DNA from: Paraburkholderia franconis
GTDB lineage: Bacteria > Pseudomonadota > Gammaproteobacteria > Burkholderiales > Burkholderiaceae
Direction: 5' to 3'
Length of the DNA stretch: 51,828 nt
Assembly (NCBI RefSeq): GCF_009362735.1
Contig: NZ_WHNP01000055.1
Location: 1-51,828 of the forward strand
How positions within the stretch are numbered: position 1 is the first letter of the stretch; each line of letters opens with the position of its first letter. A program made the translations under genes and the position numbers. The notes below the pieces were generated by a model, which saw nothing but the letters and a program-made list of their open reading frames with translations, ran no database searches and was not told where the DNA came from. This document shows positions 36,086-45,357 of the stretch, piece by piece.

Positions 36086-36871
36086 ATGACGTTGAAAGGC
36101 AAGGGCGCGCTCGTCACGGGTTCGTCGAACGGATTGGGGCTTGCGATGGCGCGCGCGCTCGCGGGCGCGGGCTGTGACATCGTGCTGCACGGCCTCGAAG
36201 CGCCGCAGCAGATGACGCGCACGACGGACGAACTGGCGAACGCTTTCGATGTAAAGGTCGCTTATGTCCAAGCCGATCTCGCCACGACGGCGGGCGTCGA
36301 TGCGCTGATCGGCGGGGCGCGCGAGCGCGTGAGTTCGCTCGGCGTGCTGATCAACAACGCGGTTGTCCGGCATTTCGCGGGCATCGAAGCGTTTCCGCTC
36401 GATCAATGGAACAACGCGCTCGCGGTGAATCTGACGGCTGCGTTCCGCGCGATTCAACAGGTGTTGCCCGGCATGCGCGAGCGCAGCTGGGGACGCATCT
36501 TCAACATGACGTCGGTGTACGGCACGCGCGCTGTCGCCAATCGCGTCGACTATGTGACGACCAAGACCGCGCTGCTCGGCCTCACGCGCTCGGTCGCAAT
36601 CGAAACGCTGAATCAGGGCATCACGTGCAATGCAATCTGTCCGGGCTCGGTGCTCACGCCGAACATCGACGGTCGCATCCATGCGTTGATGGACGAGCGC
36701 GGCTTGAATCGCAGCGAAGCGGTGCGCGAATTCCTCAAGGGCAAGCAGCCGACAGGCGAACTCGTCGATGCCGCGCATGTCGGCGATATGGTCGTGTTTC
36801 TGTGCGGGCCGTCGGCCAGCCAGATCACGGGCGCGATGATGCCGATAGAAGGAGGCTGGCTTGCAGGCTGA
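36086..36871 (+). CDS. Short-chain dehydrogenase/reductase
   Basis: 261 residues. The Rossmann motif is TGSSNGLGLAMA (TGxxxGxG), the catalytic Ser is in NMTSVYG and the Tyr-Lys pair in YVTTKTAL. The usual NNAG stretch reads NNAV, losing the Gly. The overall pattern resembles 3-hydroxybutyrate dehydrogenase-type SDRs. It should oxidise a hydroxyacid or alcohol with NAD(P). Its 3' end overlaps the next gene by 11 bp, so the two are co-translated. Confidence 0.84.
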   Translation: MTLKGKGALVTGSSNGLGLAMARALAGAGCDIVLHGLEAPQQMTRTTDELANAFDVKVAYVQADLATTAGVDALIGGARERVSSLGVLINNAVVRHFAGIEAFPLDQWNNALAVNLTAAFRAIQQVLPGMRERSWGRIFNMTSVYGTRAVANRVDYVTTKTALLGLTRSVAIETLNQGITCNAICPGSVLTPNIDGRIHALMDERGLNRSEAVREFLKGKQPTGELVDAAHVGDMVVFLCGPSASQITGAMMPIEGGWLAG

Positions 36872-38255
36872 TTCCATCGACACCGGCACCATGCGTAACG
36901 GCGGCAACGGCGAACTGACCCGCGCGCTCGCGCGCTTCGTCGCCGATACGCAGTGGCAAGACCTGCCCGCTGCTGTGCGCAGCGAAGCGAAACGCGCGCT
37001 CGTCAATTACTTCGCTGTTGCTCTCGCGGGCTCGCACGATCCGACGCTCGACAGGGCCGTGTGCGGCTATGGCCGCTTTCGCGCCGATGACAATTCGACC
37101 ATCGTTGGCCGCAGCGAGCGCACCGACATGCTGAACGCAGCCGCGCTCAACGCGATGAGCGCAAACGTGTATGACTTCGACGACACGCACATCCCGACGA
37201 TCATCCATCCGACGGCGCCCGTCGCGGCCGCGCTCTTCGCGCTCGCCGAGTCGCATGCGATGAGAGGGGACGCGCTGCTGCTCGCGTTCGTGCTCGGCGT
37301 CGAAGTGGAGTGCCGCATCGGCAATGCGGTGTCGCCGGAACACTATCAGCGCGGCTGGCACATCACGTCGACATGCGGCGTGTTCGGCGCGGCGGCCGCC
37401 GTTTCGAAAGCACGCGGACTCGGCGAGGAAGAAATCGTATGGGCACTCGGCAATGCGTCCGCGCAAACGGGCGGACTGGTCGAAACGCTCGGCACGATGT
37501 CGAAGAGCATCAGCGTCGGCAATGCGGCGCGCAACGGGCTGTTGTCGGCGCTGCTCGCCGAAGACGGCTTCTCCGGACCCGATGCGCCGCTCGAAGGCGA
37601 ACGCGGCTTTTTGCGCGTGACGGCGTCGAAGCCGGATTGGCATGCGCTCACGCAAGCGCTCGGGCGCGAGTGGGCGTTGCTGAACAACACCTACAAGCCG
37701 TATCCGTGCGGCGTCGTGCTTAACCCGGTGATCGACGCGTGCCTCGATTTGCGGCGCGACGCGCGCTGGTCCATCGACGATATCGAACAGGTCGAGCTGA
37801 CGGGGCATCCGCTGCTGCGCGAGCGCACCGATCGGCCGGGCGTGCGCACAGGCCGCGAATCGCAGGTCAGCGCGCAGCATGCGGTGGCCGTCGTGTTGTC
37901 GCGCGGCAAGGCGGGGCTCGAAGAGTTCAGCGATGCCGCCGTCGCCGATCCGTCGCTGCGCGCGCTGGCAGGCCGGCTGCGCTTCGTCGATGACGCATCG
38001 TGGCCCGTCGAAGCGGCGCAAGTGTCGATCGTGCTGCGCTCGGGCGAGCGCCACTCGCATCGCGTGCACGCGGCGCGCGGCAGTCTTGCCGCGCCGCTCG
38101 CCAACGTCGAGCTTGCGGACAAGCTGCAGCGCCTCACGACATTTGGCCGCTCGGGCATCGACGCGCAACCGCTCGTCGACCGCTTATGGAAATTCGAGCA
38201 CGAGCCCGACGCGGCCGCCGTGGTGCGTCTCACGCGCGCTCGCGGTCCGGATTGA
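36861..38255 (+). CDS. MmgE/PrpD-family protein
   Basis: 464 residues. Family features: VNYFAVALAGSHDPTLDRAV near the N-terminus, NVYDFDDTHIPTIIHPTAPVAAALFAL, HITSTCGVFGAAAAVSKARGL and YKPYPCGVVLNPVIDACLDL. The family includes 2-methylcitrate dehydratase, cis-aconitate decarboxylase and iminodisuccinate epimerase, so a polycarboxylate or branched acid is a likely substrate type. The start is probably TTG at 36861: AAGGAGG lies 5 bp upstream, while the first ATG (36891) has no ribosome site. The start lies within the end of the SDR gene. Confidence 0.84.
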   Translation: MQADSIDTGTMRNGGNGELTRALARFVADTQWQDLPAAVRSEAKRALVNYFAVALAGSHDPTLDRAVCGYGRFRADDNSTIVGRSERTDMLNAAALNAMSANVYDFDDTHIPTIIHPTAPVAAALFALAESHAMRGDALLLAFVLGVEVECRIGNAVSPEHYQRGWHITSTCGVFGAAAAVSKARGLGEEEIVWALGNASAQTGGLVETLGTMSKSISVGNAARNGLLSALLAEDGFSGPDAPLEGERGFLRVTASKPDWHALTQALGREWALLNNTYKPYPCGVVLNPVIDACLDLRRDARWSIDDIEQVELTGHPLLRERTDRPGVRTGRESQVSAQHAVAVVLSRGKAGLEEFSDAAVADPSLRALAGRLRFVDDASWPVEAAQVSIVLRSGERHSHRVHAARGSLAAPLANVELADKLQRLTTFGRSGIDAQPLVDRLWKFEHEPDAAAVVRLTRARGPD

Positions 38256-38286
38256 CGCAGGGATTTTTTCATTTACGAGGATTGTC

Positions 38287-39210
38287 ATGTCGAGTAGTCA
38301 GGCATCAAGTGAGCAACGCGGACCGTTGCTCGGTTTCGTCGGCGTCGGCACGATGGGCCGGCCGATGGCGCGTCGGCTGATCGAAGCGGGTCATGCCGTC
38401 GTCGTGTACGACCGCGATGACGCGGCCGTTGCGGAACTCAAGGCGATCGGCGCACAGGCGGCCGCGTCGGTGCGCGAAGTCGCTGATAGCGCGCGCATCG
38501 TCTTCACGAGCCTGCCGACCCCCGCGATCTTCAGGAACGTCGCGCTCGGCGACGGCGGTCTTGTCGAAGGCAGCGCGATAAAGATCCTGGTCGATCTGTC
38601 GACGGTCGGCTCGCGCATCGAAAAGGAAGTCGCGGATGGTTTGCTCGCAAAGGGAATCGAAACCGTCGATGCGCCCGTGAGCGGCGGCGCGGCGGGCGCA
38701 AAGAAAGGCGCGCTCGCGATCATGGCGGCGGGCAATCCCGTCGCGCTCGAAGAAGTGCGCGGCCTGTTCGATGTGCTCGGCAAGGTGTTCGTCGTCGGCG
38801 ACAAGGCGGGGCAAGGGCAGTTGCTCAAGCTGCTGAACAACATGCTGTCGTCGACGGCGTTTGCGATCACGTCCGAGGCATTCGTCGCGGGCATGCGCGG
38901 CGGGCTGGACCCGGAGGTCATGATGTCGGTGATCAACGCGGGCAGCGGCAAGAACGGCGCGACGCTCGACAAGTTTCCGAAGCACGTGCTGCCGCGCACA
39001 TTCGATTTCGGCTTTCCTGTCGGCAGCGTCTGCAAGGACATTGGCCTCGCCGTCGACGAATGCCAGGCGCTCGGCGTGCCGATGTGGGTGGGCAGCGTCG
39101 CGCGCCAGGTGTGGAACTACGCCGCGATGCAGGACGGCGCCGCGCGCGACATGACGGAACTCGTCAAGTACGTCGAACGCTGGTCGTCCGTCGACGGGCT
39201 CGCGGACTGA
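38287..39210 (+). CDS. Beta-hydroxyacid dehydrogenase (3-hydroxyisobutyrate dehydrogenase family), copy 1
   Basis: 307 residues. The NAD(P) site is GFVGVGTMGRPMARRL, the substrate-binding DAPVSGGAAGAKKGAL, the catalytic Lys is in GQGQLLKLLNNML and a late CKDIGLA segment matches the family. The family oxidises 3-hydroxyisobutyrate, tartronate semialdehyde, 2-(hydroxymethyl)glutarate and similar acids. The frame is open far upstream, but the ATG at 38287 with GAGGA before it gives the normal N-terminus. It is 31 bp after the MmgE/PrpD gene. Confidence 0.87.
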   Translation: MSSSQASSEQRGPLLGFVGVGTMGRPMARRLIEAGHAVVVYDRDDAAVAELKAIGAQAAASVREVADSARIVFTSLPTPAIFRNVALGDGGLVEGSAIKILVDLSTVGSRIEKEVADGLLAKGIETVDAPVSGGAAGAKKGALAIMAAGNPVALEEVRGLFDVLGKVFVVGDKAGQGQLLKLLNNMLSSTAFAITSEAFVAGMRGGLDPEVMMSVINAGSGKNGATLDKFPKHVLPRTFDFGFPVGSVCKDIGLAVDECQALGVPMWVGSVARQVWNYAAMQDGAARDMTELVKYVERWSSVDGLAD

Positions 39211-39252
39211 GCCGGGCACACGAATCTGAACAGCACAACCACGGAGAATCAC

Positions 39253-39579
39253 ATGATCGTTGAAATGCGCATCTATCACTGCGCGCCGACGCGCCTGCCG
39301 GCGTTGCTCGACCGCTTCACGAACACGACGCTGGGCTTCTTCGAAAAGTACGGCATCCAGCAGATCGGTTTCTGGACGACGCTGATCGGCCCGAGCAATC
39401 ACGCGCTCACGTACATGCTGAAGTGGGAAAGCCTCGCCGAGCGCGAGCAGAAGTGGAACGCGTTTCAGGCCGACGCCGAATGGATCGCGAAGCGCGCCGC
39501 GACGGAAGCGGAGAAGCCGATTGTCGAGCGCATCGAGAATCACTTCCTCACGCCGACCGCGTTCTCCGCGCTGCGCTAG
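39253..39579 (+). CDS. NIPSNAP-family protein
   Basis: 108 residues, the normal NIPSNAP length. The sequence MIVEMRIYHCAPTRLPALLDRF opens like most members (MI.E.R.Y...PG....), with a central TLIGPSNHALTYMLKWESLAER. These are dimeric ferredoxin-like folds of unclear function, often placed in catabolic operons beside hydroxyacid dehydrogenases. GGAG precedes the ATG; the next gene is 12 bp away. Confidence 0.85.
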   Translation: MIVEMRIYHCAPTRLPALLDRFTNTTLGFFEKYGIQQIGFWTTLIGPSNHALTYMLKWESLAEREQKWNAFQADAEWIAKRAATEAEKPIVERIENHFLTPTAFSALR

Positions 39580-39591
39580 GAGACGGCTCTC

Positions 39592-40503
39592 ATGACACAG
39601 CAACAACCCAGGCGCATCGGCTTCATCGGGCTCGGCATGATGGGCGCGCCGATGGTGCAATGCCTCGCCAGCGCGGGCTTCGGGCTGTACATCGACGATG
39701 CCGATGCCACGCGCGCCGACATGCTCGCCACGCAGACGGGCGCGCAGCGTCTGCGCAAGGACAACGCCGCGTCGCTCGACGCATTGATCACGATGCTGCC
39801 GAACTCGGCGATCGTCGAAAGCGTGCTGCTCGGCGGCGGCGCGGACGGCTGGGCGAGCCTGCTGGCGAAGGGCGCCGTCGTCATCGACATGAGTTCGTCG
39901 GAACCGGAGCGCTCGCGAAAGCTCGGCTCGGCACTCGAAGAGCGTGGCCTCGCGTATCTGGATGCGCTCGTATCGGGCGGCGTGAAGAAAGCGAAGGACG
40001 GCACGCTGGCGATTCTCGTCGGCGGCCGCGAAGACGTGCTCGCGCGATGCAAGCCCGTGCTCGAAGCGATGGGCAAGAGCGTTCTGCACATCGGCGGCGC
40101 AGGCGCGGGGCATGCGGCGAAGGCGCTGAACAACTACGTGTCGGCGGCGGGCCTGGCTGCGACGGTCGAGGCGCTGCACATCGCGCAACGCTTCGGCATC
40201 AAGCCGGACGCGATGACGGATGTGCTGAACGCATCGACGGGCCGCAGCAATACTTCGGAAAACAAGGTGAAGCAGTTCATGCTGAGCGGCACGTTCGCCT
40301 CCGGCTTCGCACTGCAATTGATGAACAAGGATCTGAAGATCGCGCGTGCGCTTGCGCAGTCGGTCGGCTATCCGATGATGCTCGGCGCGACCTGCACGGC
40401 GATGTGGGACGAAGCCGCACAAGGTTCGACGCCCACGACCGACCACACCGAAATGTACCGCCTGCTCGATGTGTACCGCCTGCTCGATGGCGATGCGCGC
40501 TGA
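39592..40503 (+). CDS. Beta-hydroxyacid dehydrogenase, copy 2
   Basis: 303 residues. GFIGLGMMGAPMVQCL is the nucleotide site, DALVSGGVKKAKDGTLAILVGG the substrate loop, the catalytic Lys is in GAGHAAKALNNYVSA, and LQLMNKDLKIARAL is the late family motif. It is clearly divergent from copies 1 and 3. The C-terminus carries a repeated VYRLLD made by an 18-bp duplication. AGGAG precedes the ATG. The aldehyde dehydrogenase follows after 22 bp. Confidence 0.87.
   Translation: MTQQQPRRIGFIGLGMMGAPMVQCLASAGFGLYIDDADATRADMLATQTGAQRLRKDNAASLDALITMLPNSAIVESVLLGGGADGWASLLAKGAVVIDMSSSEPERSRKLGSALEERGLAYLDALVSGGVKKAKDGTLAILVGGREDVLARCKPVLEAMGKSVLHIGGAGAGHAAKALNNYVSAAGLAATVEALHIAQRFGIKPDAMTDVLNASTGRSNTSENKVKQFMLSGTFASGFALQLMNKDLKIARALAQSVGYPMMLGATCTAMWDEAAQGSTPTTDHTEMYRLLDVYRLLDGDAR
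40454..40489 (+). repeat. Perfect 18-bp tandem duplication in the copy 2 dehydrogenase
   Basis: The unit TGTACCGCCTGCTCGATG occurs twice head to tail (40454-40471, 40472-40489), adding six residues in frame near the C-terminus. Confidence 0.9.
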
Positions 40504-40525
40504 TCTTTCTGCTCCGGAGCCAGCC

Positions 40526-41956
40526 ATGTCACATGCAGCGCAGTTTTATATCGACGGACGTTGGGCCGAGCCCGCGTCTCCACGATGGTTCGATATCGTC
40601 GATCCGTCGACTGAAGTGCCTTTCGAACGGCTCGCGCTCGGCAATGCGCAAGACGTCGATCGCGCGGTTGCCGCCGCGCGCCGCGCGTTTCCGGCGTGGT
40701 CCGCGACGAGCGTCGCGGAGCGTGTCCAGTTGCTGCGGCGCGTGCTGAGCATCTATGAGCGCCGCTACGACGAATTCGCGCAGGCGATGCGCCGCGAGAT
40801 GGGCGTGCCCATCACGTTCGCGCGCAACGGCCAGGCGGCACGCGGCCCGGCGCATCTGAACGCGCTGATCGACGTGCTCGAGCGCTTCGCATTCGAAGAG
40901 CAGCGCGGCAGCACGCGTGTCGTGCTCGAAGCGATCGGCGTGTGCGGGCTGATTACGCCGTGGAACTGGCCCGTCAATCAGATCGTCGTGAAGATCGCGC
41001 CCGCGCTCGCGGCCGGTTGCACGATGGTGCTCAAGCCGAGCGAGTATTCGCCGTTGAGCGCGTTGCTGTTCGCCGAAGTGCTCGACGAAGCGCGAGTGCC
41101 TGCAGGCGTGTTCAATCTCGTGAATGGCGATGGTCCGGGCGTGGGCGAGGCGATCGCGAGCCATCCGGATATCGACATGGTGTCGTTCACGGGCTCGACG
41201 CGCGCGGGCGTGCTCGTCGCGCAGGCGGCCGCGCCGACCGTCAAGCGCGTCGCGCAGGAGCTGGGCGGCAAGTCGGCGAACATCCTGCTCGACGACGTCG
41301 ATCTCGACGAAGCCGTGAAGCGCGGCGTCGCCGCGTGCTTCACGAACTCGGGCCAGTCGTGCTCGATCCCGACGCGCATGCTGGTGCCGCGTCATCTGAT
41401 GAACGACGCGGCGCAGATCGCGAAACGCGTAGCGGAAGCCTATCGCGTCGGGCCGACCGACGAGCCGTCGACACAACTCGGACCGCTCGTGAACCGCAAC
41501 CAGTTCGAGCGCGTGCAGGCATTGATACAAAAAGGCATCGACGAAGGCGCGCGGCTCGTGACGGGCGGCACGGGATTGCCCGCCGGCATCGAGAAGGGCT
41601 ATTACGCGAAGCCGACCGTCTTCGCCGACGTCACGCCCGACATGACGATCGCGTGCGAGGAAATCTTTGGACCGGTGCTGTCGATGATCGCGTACGACAG
41701 CGAAGACGAAGCCATCGCGATTGCCAACGGCACCGACTACGGTCTCGCAGCCTACGTGCAATCGGGCGACGTCGCGCGCGCCCGCAAAGTCGGCCGTGCG
41801 CTGCGCGCGGGCGGCGTGCATCTGAACTATCCGCCTGCGGATTTTCATGCGCCGTTCGGCGGCTACAAGCGATCGGGCAACGGCCGCGAGTGGGGCGAAG
41901 CGGGCTTGCGCGAGTATCTGGAAACGAAGGCGCTGGTCGGTTACGGCGTGGATTGA
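40526..41956 (+). CDS. NAD(P)-dependent aldehyde dehydrogenase
   Basis: 476 residues, normal ALDH length. The conserved TPWNWPVNQIVVKIAPALAAG block, cofactor loop SFTGSTRAG, catalytic Glu in QELGGKSANI, catalytic Cys in NSGQSCSIPTRM and EEIFGPVLSMI are all present. It would oxidise a semialdehyde formed by one of the neighbouring dehydrogenases (inference). GGAG 7 bp before the ATG at 40526 supports this start rather than one 57 bp upstream. The next gene follows after 148 bp containing a GntR-like operator, so this probably ends the first operon. Confidence 0.9.
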   Translation: MSHAAQFYIDGRWAEPASPRWFDIVDPSTEVPFERLALGNAQDVDRAVAAARRAFPAWSATSVAERVQLLRRVLSIYERRYDEFAQAMRREMGVPITFARNGQAARGPAHLNALIDVLERFAFEEQRGSTRVVLEAIGVCGLITPWNWPVNQIVVKIAPALAAGCTMVLKPSEYSPLSALLFAEVLDEARVPAGVFNLVNGDGPGVGEAIASHPDIDMVSFTGSTRAGVLVAQAAAPTVKRVAQELGGKSANILLDDVDLDEAVKRGVAACFTNSGQSCSIPTRMLVPRHLMNDAAQIAKRVAEAYRVGPTDEPSTQLGPLVNRNQFERVQALIQKGIDEGARLVTGGTGLPAGIEKGYYAKPTVFADVTPDMTIACEEIFGPVLSMIAYDSEDEAIAIANGTDYGLAAYVQSGDVARARKVGRALRAGGVHLNYPPADFHAPFGGYKRSGNGREWGEAGLREYLETKALVGYGVD

Positions 41957-42024
41957 TGGGTGCCGGTCCGCGACAGGAAGCTGGAAGCGGGCCAAACGCG
42001 GGCCAAAAAATTTTGCGCGTCTGG

Positions 42025-42037
42025 ATTGTCGGACAAT
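42025..42037. promoter_or_regulatory. Perfect 13-bp palindrome, probable GntR/FCD operator
   Basis: ATTGTC-G-GACAAT is an exact palindrome around one central base, the shape of operators bound by FadR/FCD-type GntR proteins. It lies 68 bp before the ATG of the small CMD-family gene. TTGTCGGAC recurs just before the GntR gene at 47177, and a weaker version lies at 33683. Confidence 0.6.
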
Positions 42038-42104
42038 CATCGTGTCAGGTAGTTCGGGTGCGTCGAGCGGTTGAACGGGTAGAGCAACAGAGAGGACCTT
42101 GAAG

Positions 42105-42500
42105 ATGGATAGCAGCGAACGTTTCGAAAAAGGCTTTGAAAACCGCAAGGAAGTGCTCGGTGCGGGGCACGTAGAGAAGTCGTGGGCGAACGCCGATGAC
42201 TTCAACCGGCCGATGCAGAAGTACGTCACGGAGTGCTGCTGGGGCGACATCTGGGGCGACACGACGCTGTCGTTCAAGACGCGCAGCATGCTGAACCTCG
42301 GGATGCTCACGGCGATGAGCCAGCATCACGAGCTGTCCGTGCACGTGAAGGGCGCGCTGCGCAACGGCGTGACGAAGGAAGAGATCCGCTCGGTGCTGAT
42401 GCAGGCGGCCATCTATTGCGGCGTGCCGCTCGCGCTGGCCGCGTTCCGTGTCGCGACGGAAGCGATCAAGGCGTACGAAGCGGAGACTTCGGCAGTCTGA
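42105..42500 (+). CDS. Carboxymuconolactone decarboxylase (CMD)-family protein
   Basis: 131 residues, like gamma-carboxymuconolactone decarboxylase (PcaC). SFKTRSMLNLGMLTAMSQHHELSVHVKGALRNGVTKEEIRSVLMQAAIYCGVPLAL holds the family core, including the His in HHELSVHV. It lacks the CxxC pair of AhpD peroxidases, so a decarboxylase or hydrolase-like role is more likely. No other beta-ketoadipate genes are near, so it is not an ordinary pcaC. AGAGGA precedes the ATG. Confidence 0.85.
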   Translation: MDSSERFEKGFENRKEVLGAGHVEKSWANADDFNRPMQKYVTECCWGDIWGDTTLSFKTRSMLNLGMLTAMSQHHELSVHVKGALRNGVTKEEIRSVLMQAAIYCGVPLALAAFRVATEAIKAYEAETSAV

Positions 42501-42568
42501 ATGCGGATTCGCGGATTCGCTCAAACGAAAGCACCACGCGGTGCCGGCAAAGAATGGAGACATCATCG

Positions 42569-43918
42569 ATGAAGACCCTCACTGCGACTGACGTCATACA
42601 GTCCGAACGCGAGCAGTCGATAGAAACGAAAAGACGCAATGCCATCAAAGGCGCGTTCTTCTCCGAGTACATCGACATGTTCGATATTTACTTGCCCGTC
42701 GTCGTACTGTCGCCGGTGCTGGCGTTCTTTCAGCCGCCGCATCTGTCGAGCGGCATGGAGACGATACTCGCGTCGCTCGTGTTCATCACGACGCTGCTCG
42801 GGCGGCCCATCGGAGCGCTGCTGTTCGGGATGATCGCGGACCGCATCGGGCGCCGCAAGGCGTCGATCTGGTCGGTGTCGGGCTTCGGCGTCGTCACGCT
42901 GCTGATCGCGCTGCTGCCGGGCTACGAGAGCATCGGCATCTTGTCGTACTGGCTGCTCGTGCTATTGCGCTTCGTCGACGGCATCTTTCTCGGCGGCGGC
43001 TATACGGGCGCGATGCCGCTTGCCATCGAGTATTCGAAGAAGGCGCAGCGCGGCTTTGTCGGCGGCTTCATCATCGCGGGCTTTCCGGCTGCGTACGTGT
43101 CGATCAATCTCGTCGCGATGCTGATGTTCGCGCTCTTTCCGCTCAACGGCATGCACTCGCCGTACGCGCAATGGGGCTGGCGCATTCCGTTCGTGCTGGG
43201 TTCGGTGCTCGCGGGCATTCTCGCGATGTACTACGTGCACAAGGTCGCCGAATCGGAGATCTGGGAAAGCGAAACGGCCGAGAAAGGCCCTCAGCCGGAG
43301 AAGCTGCCGCTAACGGACCTGCTGCGCGGCAAGAGCGGGCGCAATCTGCTTCAGGTGCTGGTCATGATGACGGGCTTCTGGCTCACGCAAAATATCATCA
43401 CGATCTTCCTGCCGACGGGGCTGCTGGTGAAGACGCTGCATCTGACGGGCTTCCAGATGACGTCCACATTAATGATCACGTACTTCGTGCTGTTCTTCAG
43501 CTACATCGGCTCGGGGATGATCGCGCAGGCCATCGGGCGGCGGCGCTTCTTCGCGATCGTCGGCCCGCTGATCGCGACGGTCGGCGCGGCGTTGCTGTAC
43601 GTGATCGCGAACGTCGACGGGCTCTCGCTGGCGACGATCATCGTGCTGGTCTGCGTGCTCGCTGTGCTCGTCACGTCGCCGTGGGGCGTGATCGTCACGT
43701 ACATCAACGAGCGCTTCGTCACCGATGTGCGCGCAACGGGCTTCGGCGTCGGCTTCAGCCTGTCGGTGATCATCCCGTCGTTCTACGCGTTCTATATGGA
43801 CTGGCTCAGCGCGTTCATGCCGTTGCGGCTGACGTCGGTTGTGCTGCTGTGCGTCGGCGGACTGATCGGCGCAATCGGCGCGCTGATGGGACCGGAAACG
43901 AAGGACGTCGACTTCTGA
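42569..43918 (+). CDS. MFS transporter, metabolite:H+ symporter type
   Basis: 449 residues. AFFSEYIDMFDIYLPVVVLSPVL opens helix 1; GRPIGALLFGMIADRIGRRKASIWSV is the MFS loop motif; RFVDGIFLGGGYTGAMPLAIEYSKKAQRG is typical of the MHS/ShiA-like group. It differs from the first importer, so the island has two carriers, perhaps for related acids. GGAGA lies 8 bp before the ATG at 42569; an ATG 15 bp upstream is an alternative. Confidence 0.87.
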   Translation: MKTLTATDVIQSEREQSIETKRRNAIKGAFFSEYIDMFDIYLPVVVLSPVLAFFQPPHLSSGMETILASLVFITTLLGRPIGALLFGMIADRIGRRKASIWSVSGFGVVTLLIALLPGYESIGILSYWLLVLLRFVDGIFLGGGYTGAMPLAIEYSKKAQRGFVGGFIIAGFPAAYVSINLVAMLMFALFPLNGMHSPYAQWGWRIPFVLGSVLAGILAMYYVHKVAESEIWESETAEKGPQPEKLPLTDLLRGKSGRNLLQVLVMMTGFWLTQNIITIFLPTGLLVKTLHLTGFQMTSTLMITYFVLFFSYIGSGMIAQAIGRRRFFAIVGPLIATVGAALLYVIANVDGLSLATIIVLVCVLAVLVTSPWGVIVTYINERFVTDVRATGFGVGFSLSVIIPSFYAFYMDWLSAFMPLRLTSVVLLCVGGLIGAIGALMGPETKDVDF

Positions 43919-43948
43919 CGAATCACTACCAGTAAGGGAATAGCGGAA

Positions 43949-44857
43949 ATGAACAAGGAACGGATCGGATTCATCGGTCTCGGCAACATGGGCGGCCGCA
44001 TGACGCGGCGTCTCGTCGATGCGGGCATCGCCGTGCTCGGCTACGACACCGTGCCGGAGCGCGTGAAGGCAGCGGGCGCGCAGGTCGCGGCGACCGTGGC
44101 GGACGTGATGAAGTTCGCCGATGTCGTCATGCTGTCGCTGCCGGACAGCAAGGTCGTCGAGGCGGTGGTCGAAGGCGAGGGCAGCGTGCTCGCGAACTGC
44201 CGCGCCGGACAGATCGTCGTCGATCTGAGCACGGCGGCCGCAAGCTCGACGATACGGCTCGCACAGCGCTTCACGCAATGCGGCGCACAGTACGTCGACG
44301 CGGGCATCTCGGGCGGCGCGGCGGCCGCCGAGAAGGGCGCGCTGACGCTGATGGTCGGCGGCGACGCGAGCGCCGTCGAGGCGCTCAAATGGGCGTTCAC
44401 GCCGATCGCCGCGAAGGTCGCGCACATGGGCGACAGCGGCGCGGGACACACGACCAAGCTGCTGAACAACTTCCTCAATGCCGTGAGCCTCGCTGCGAGC
44501 GCGGAAGTCATGGTGGCGGGCAAGAAGGCGGGACTCGATCTGCATCTGCTGCTCGACGTGCTCAACAGCAGCAGCGGCGTGAACTTTGCGACGCTGAACC
44601 GCTTTCCGAAGATCGTCGACGGCGACTATCTGGAAGGCGGGCTGACGGGCAAGCTGATGACGAAGGATGTCGTGCTGTATGTCGATCGTGCGCGCGAGCT
44701 GGGCGTGGTGTCGCTGAACGCTGCGGGACCGCTCGCGAGCTTCGGCCTGGGCACGGCGCTCGGCTATGGCGACGTGATCAGCAACCGGGTCGTCGATGCG
44801 ATCGGCGACGTATCGGGCGGCGTGCGGCTGTTCGACGGAGAGCGGAAGGGTTCGTAA
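43949..44857 (+). CDS. Beta-hydroxyacid dehydrogenase, copy 3
   Basis: 302 residues. GFIGLGNMGGRMTRRL is the nucleotide site, DAGISGGAAAAEKGALTLMVGG the substrate loop, the catalytic Lys is in GAGHTTKLLNNFLNA and GKLMTKDVVLYVDRA is the late motif. It is about as far from copies 1 and 2 as they are from each other, so the three probably act on different substrates, not as recent duplicates. It is 30 bp after the second importer and 26 bp before the cupin. Confidence 0.87.
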   Translation: MNKERIGFIGLGNMGGRMTRRLVDAGIAVLGYDTVPERVKAAGAQVAATVADVMKFADVVMLSLPDSKVVEAVVEGEGSVLANCRAGQIVVDLSTAAASSTIRLAQRFTQCGAQYVDAGISGGAAAAEKGALTLMVGGDASAVEALKWAFTPIAAKVAHMGDSGAGHTTKLLNNFLNAVSLAASAEVMVAGKKAGLDLHLLLDVLNSSSGVNFATLNRFPKIVDGDYLEGGLTGKLMTKDVVLYVDRARELGVVSLNAAGPLASFGLGTALGYGDVISNRVVDAIGDVSGGVRLFDGERKGS

Positions 44858-44883
44858 CCAGGAAAAGCAGAGGAGAAGCAGGC

Positions 44884-45279
44884 ATGAAGGTATTTCACGG
44901 CAGGGCGGACGGCAAGATGTCGGAGCAGCGCGGCGAGACGTTTTCGGGTACGGTGTGGGCCGACCCCGTGATGCCGCCGACGGACGGCGTCACGATCAAC
45001 ACGGTATTCTTCGCGCCGCGCGGACGCACCTACTGGCATACGCACGAGCATGGCCAGGTGTTGCAGGTGTCGGCGGGCAAAGGCTGGATCTGCAAGGAAG
45101 GCGAGGCGCCGCAGGAAATCCGTCAGGGCGACATCGTGTTCATCGGACCGAACGAGCGTCATTGGCACGGCGCGAGCGACGGCAGCTACATGGTGCACAT
45201 CGCCACGTCGATCGGCAAGGCGACGTGGCAGGAAGAAGTGGCCGAGGCCGATTATCCGAAGGGGCTCGACGCGCGCTGA
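44884..45279 (+). CDS. Cupin-domain protein
   Basis: 131 residues with one cupin barrel. Motif 1 is GRTYWHTHEHGQVLQVSAGKGWI (metal-binding HTHEHG), motif 2 is GDIVFIGPNERHWHGA. The metal site is intact (three His, one Glu/Gln). Such single-domain cupins in catabolic operons often accompany CMD-family proteins. GAGGAG before the ATG. Confidence 0.87.
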   Translation: MKVFHGRADGKMSEQRGETFSGTVWADPVMPPTDGVTINTVFFAPRGRTYWHTHEHGQVLQVSAGKGWICKEGEAPQEIRQGDIVFIGPNERHWHGASDGSYMVHIATSIGKATWQEEVAEADYPKGLDAR

Positions 45280-45357
45280 CGCAGAACGCGGAATGCGGCA
45301 CGGGCCGCGCTCCGCAAGGGCGGGCATTTGATCATCGCCACCATGAGGAACGAGTGA

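Noticed and set aside
38305..40527. Minus-strand 740-residue open frame across two dehydrogenases and the NIPSNAP gene
   Set aside because: Spans three well-supported genes on the other strand and has the His/Arg composition of GC-rich antisense.
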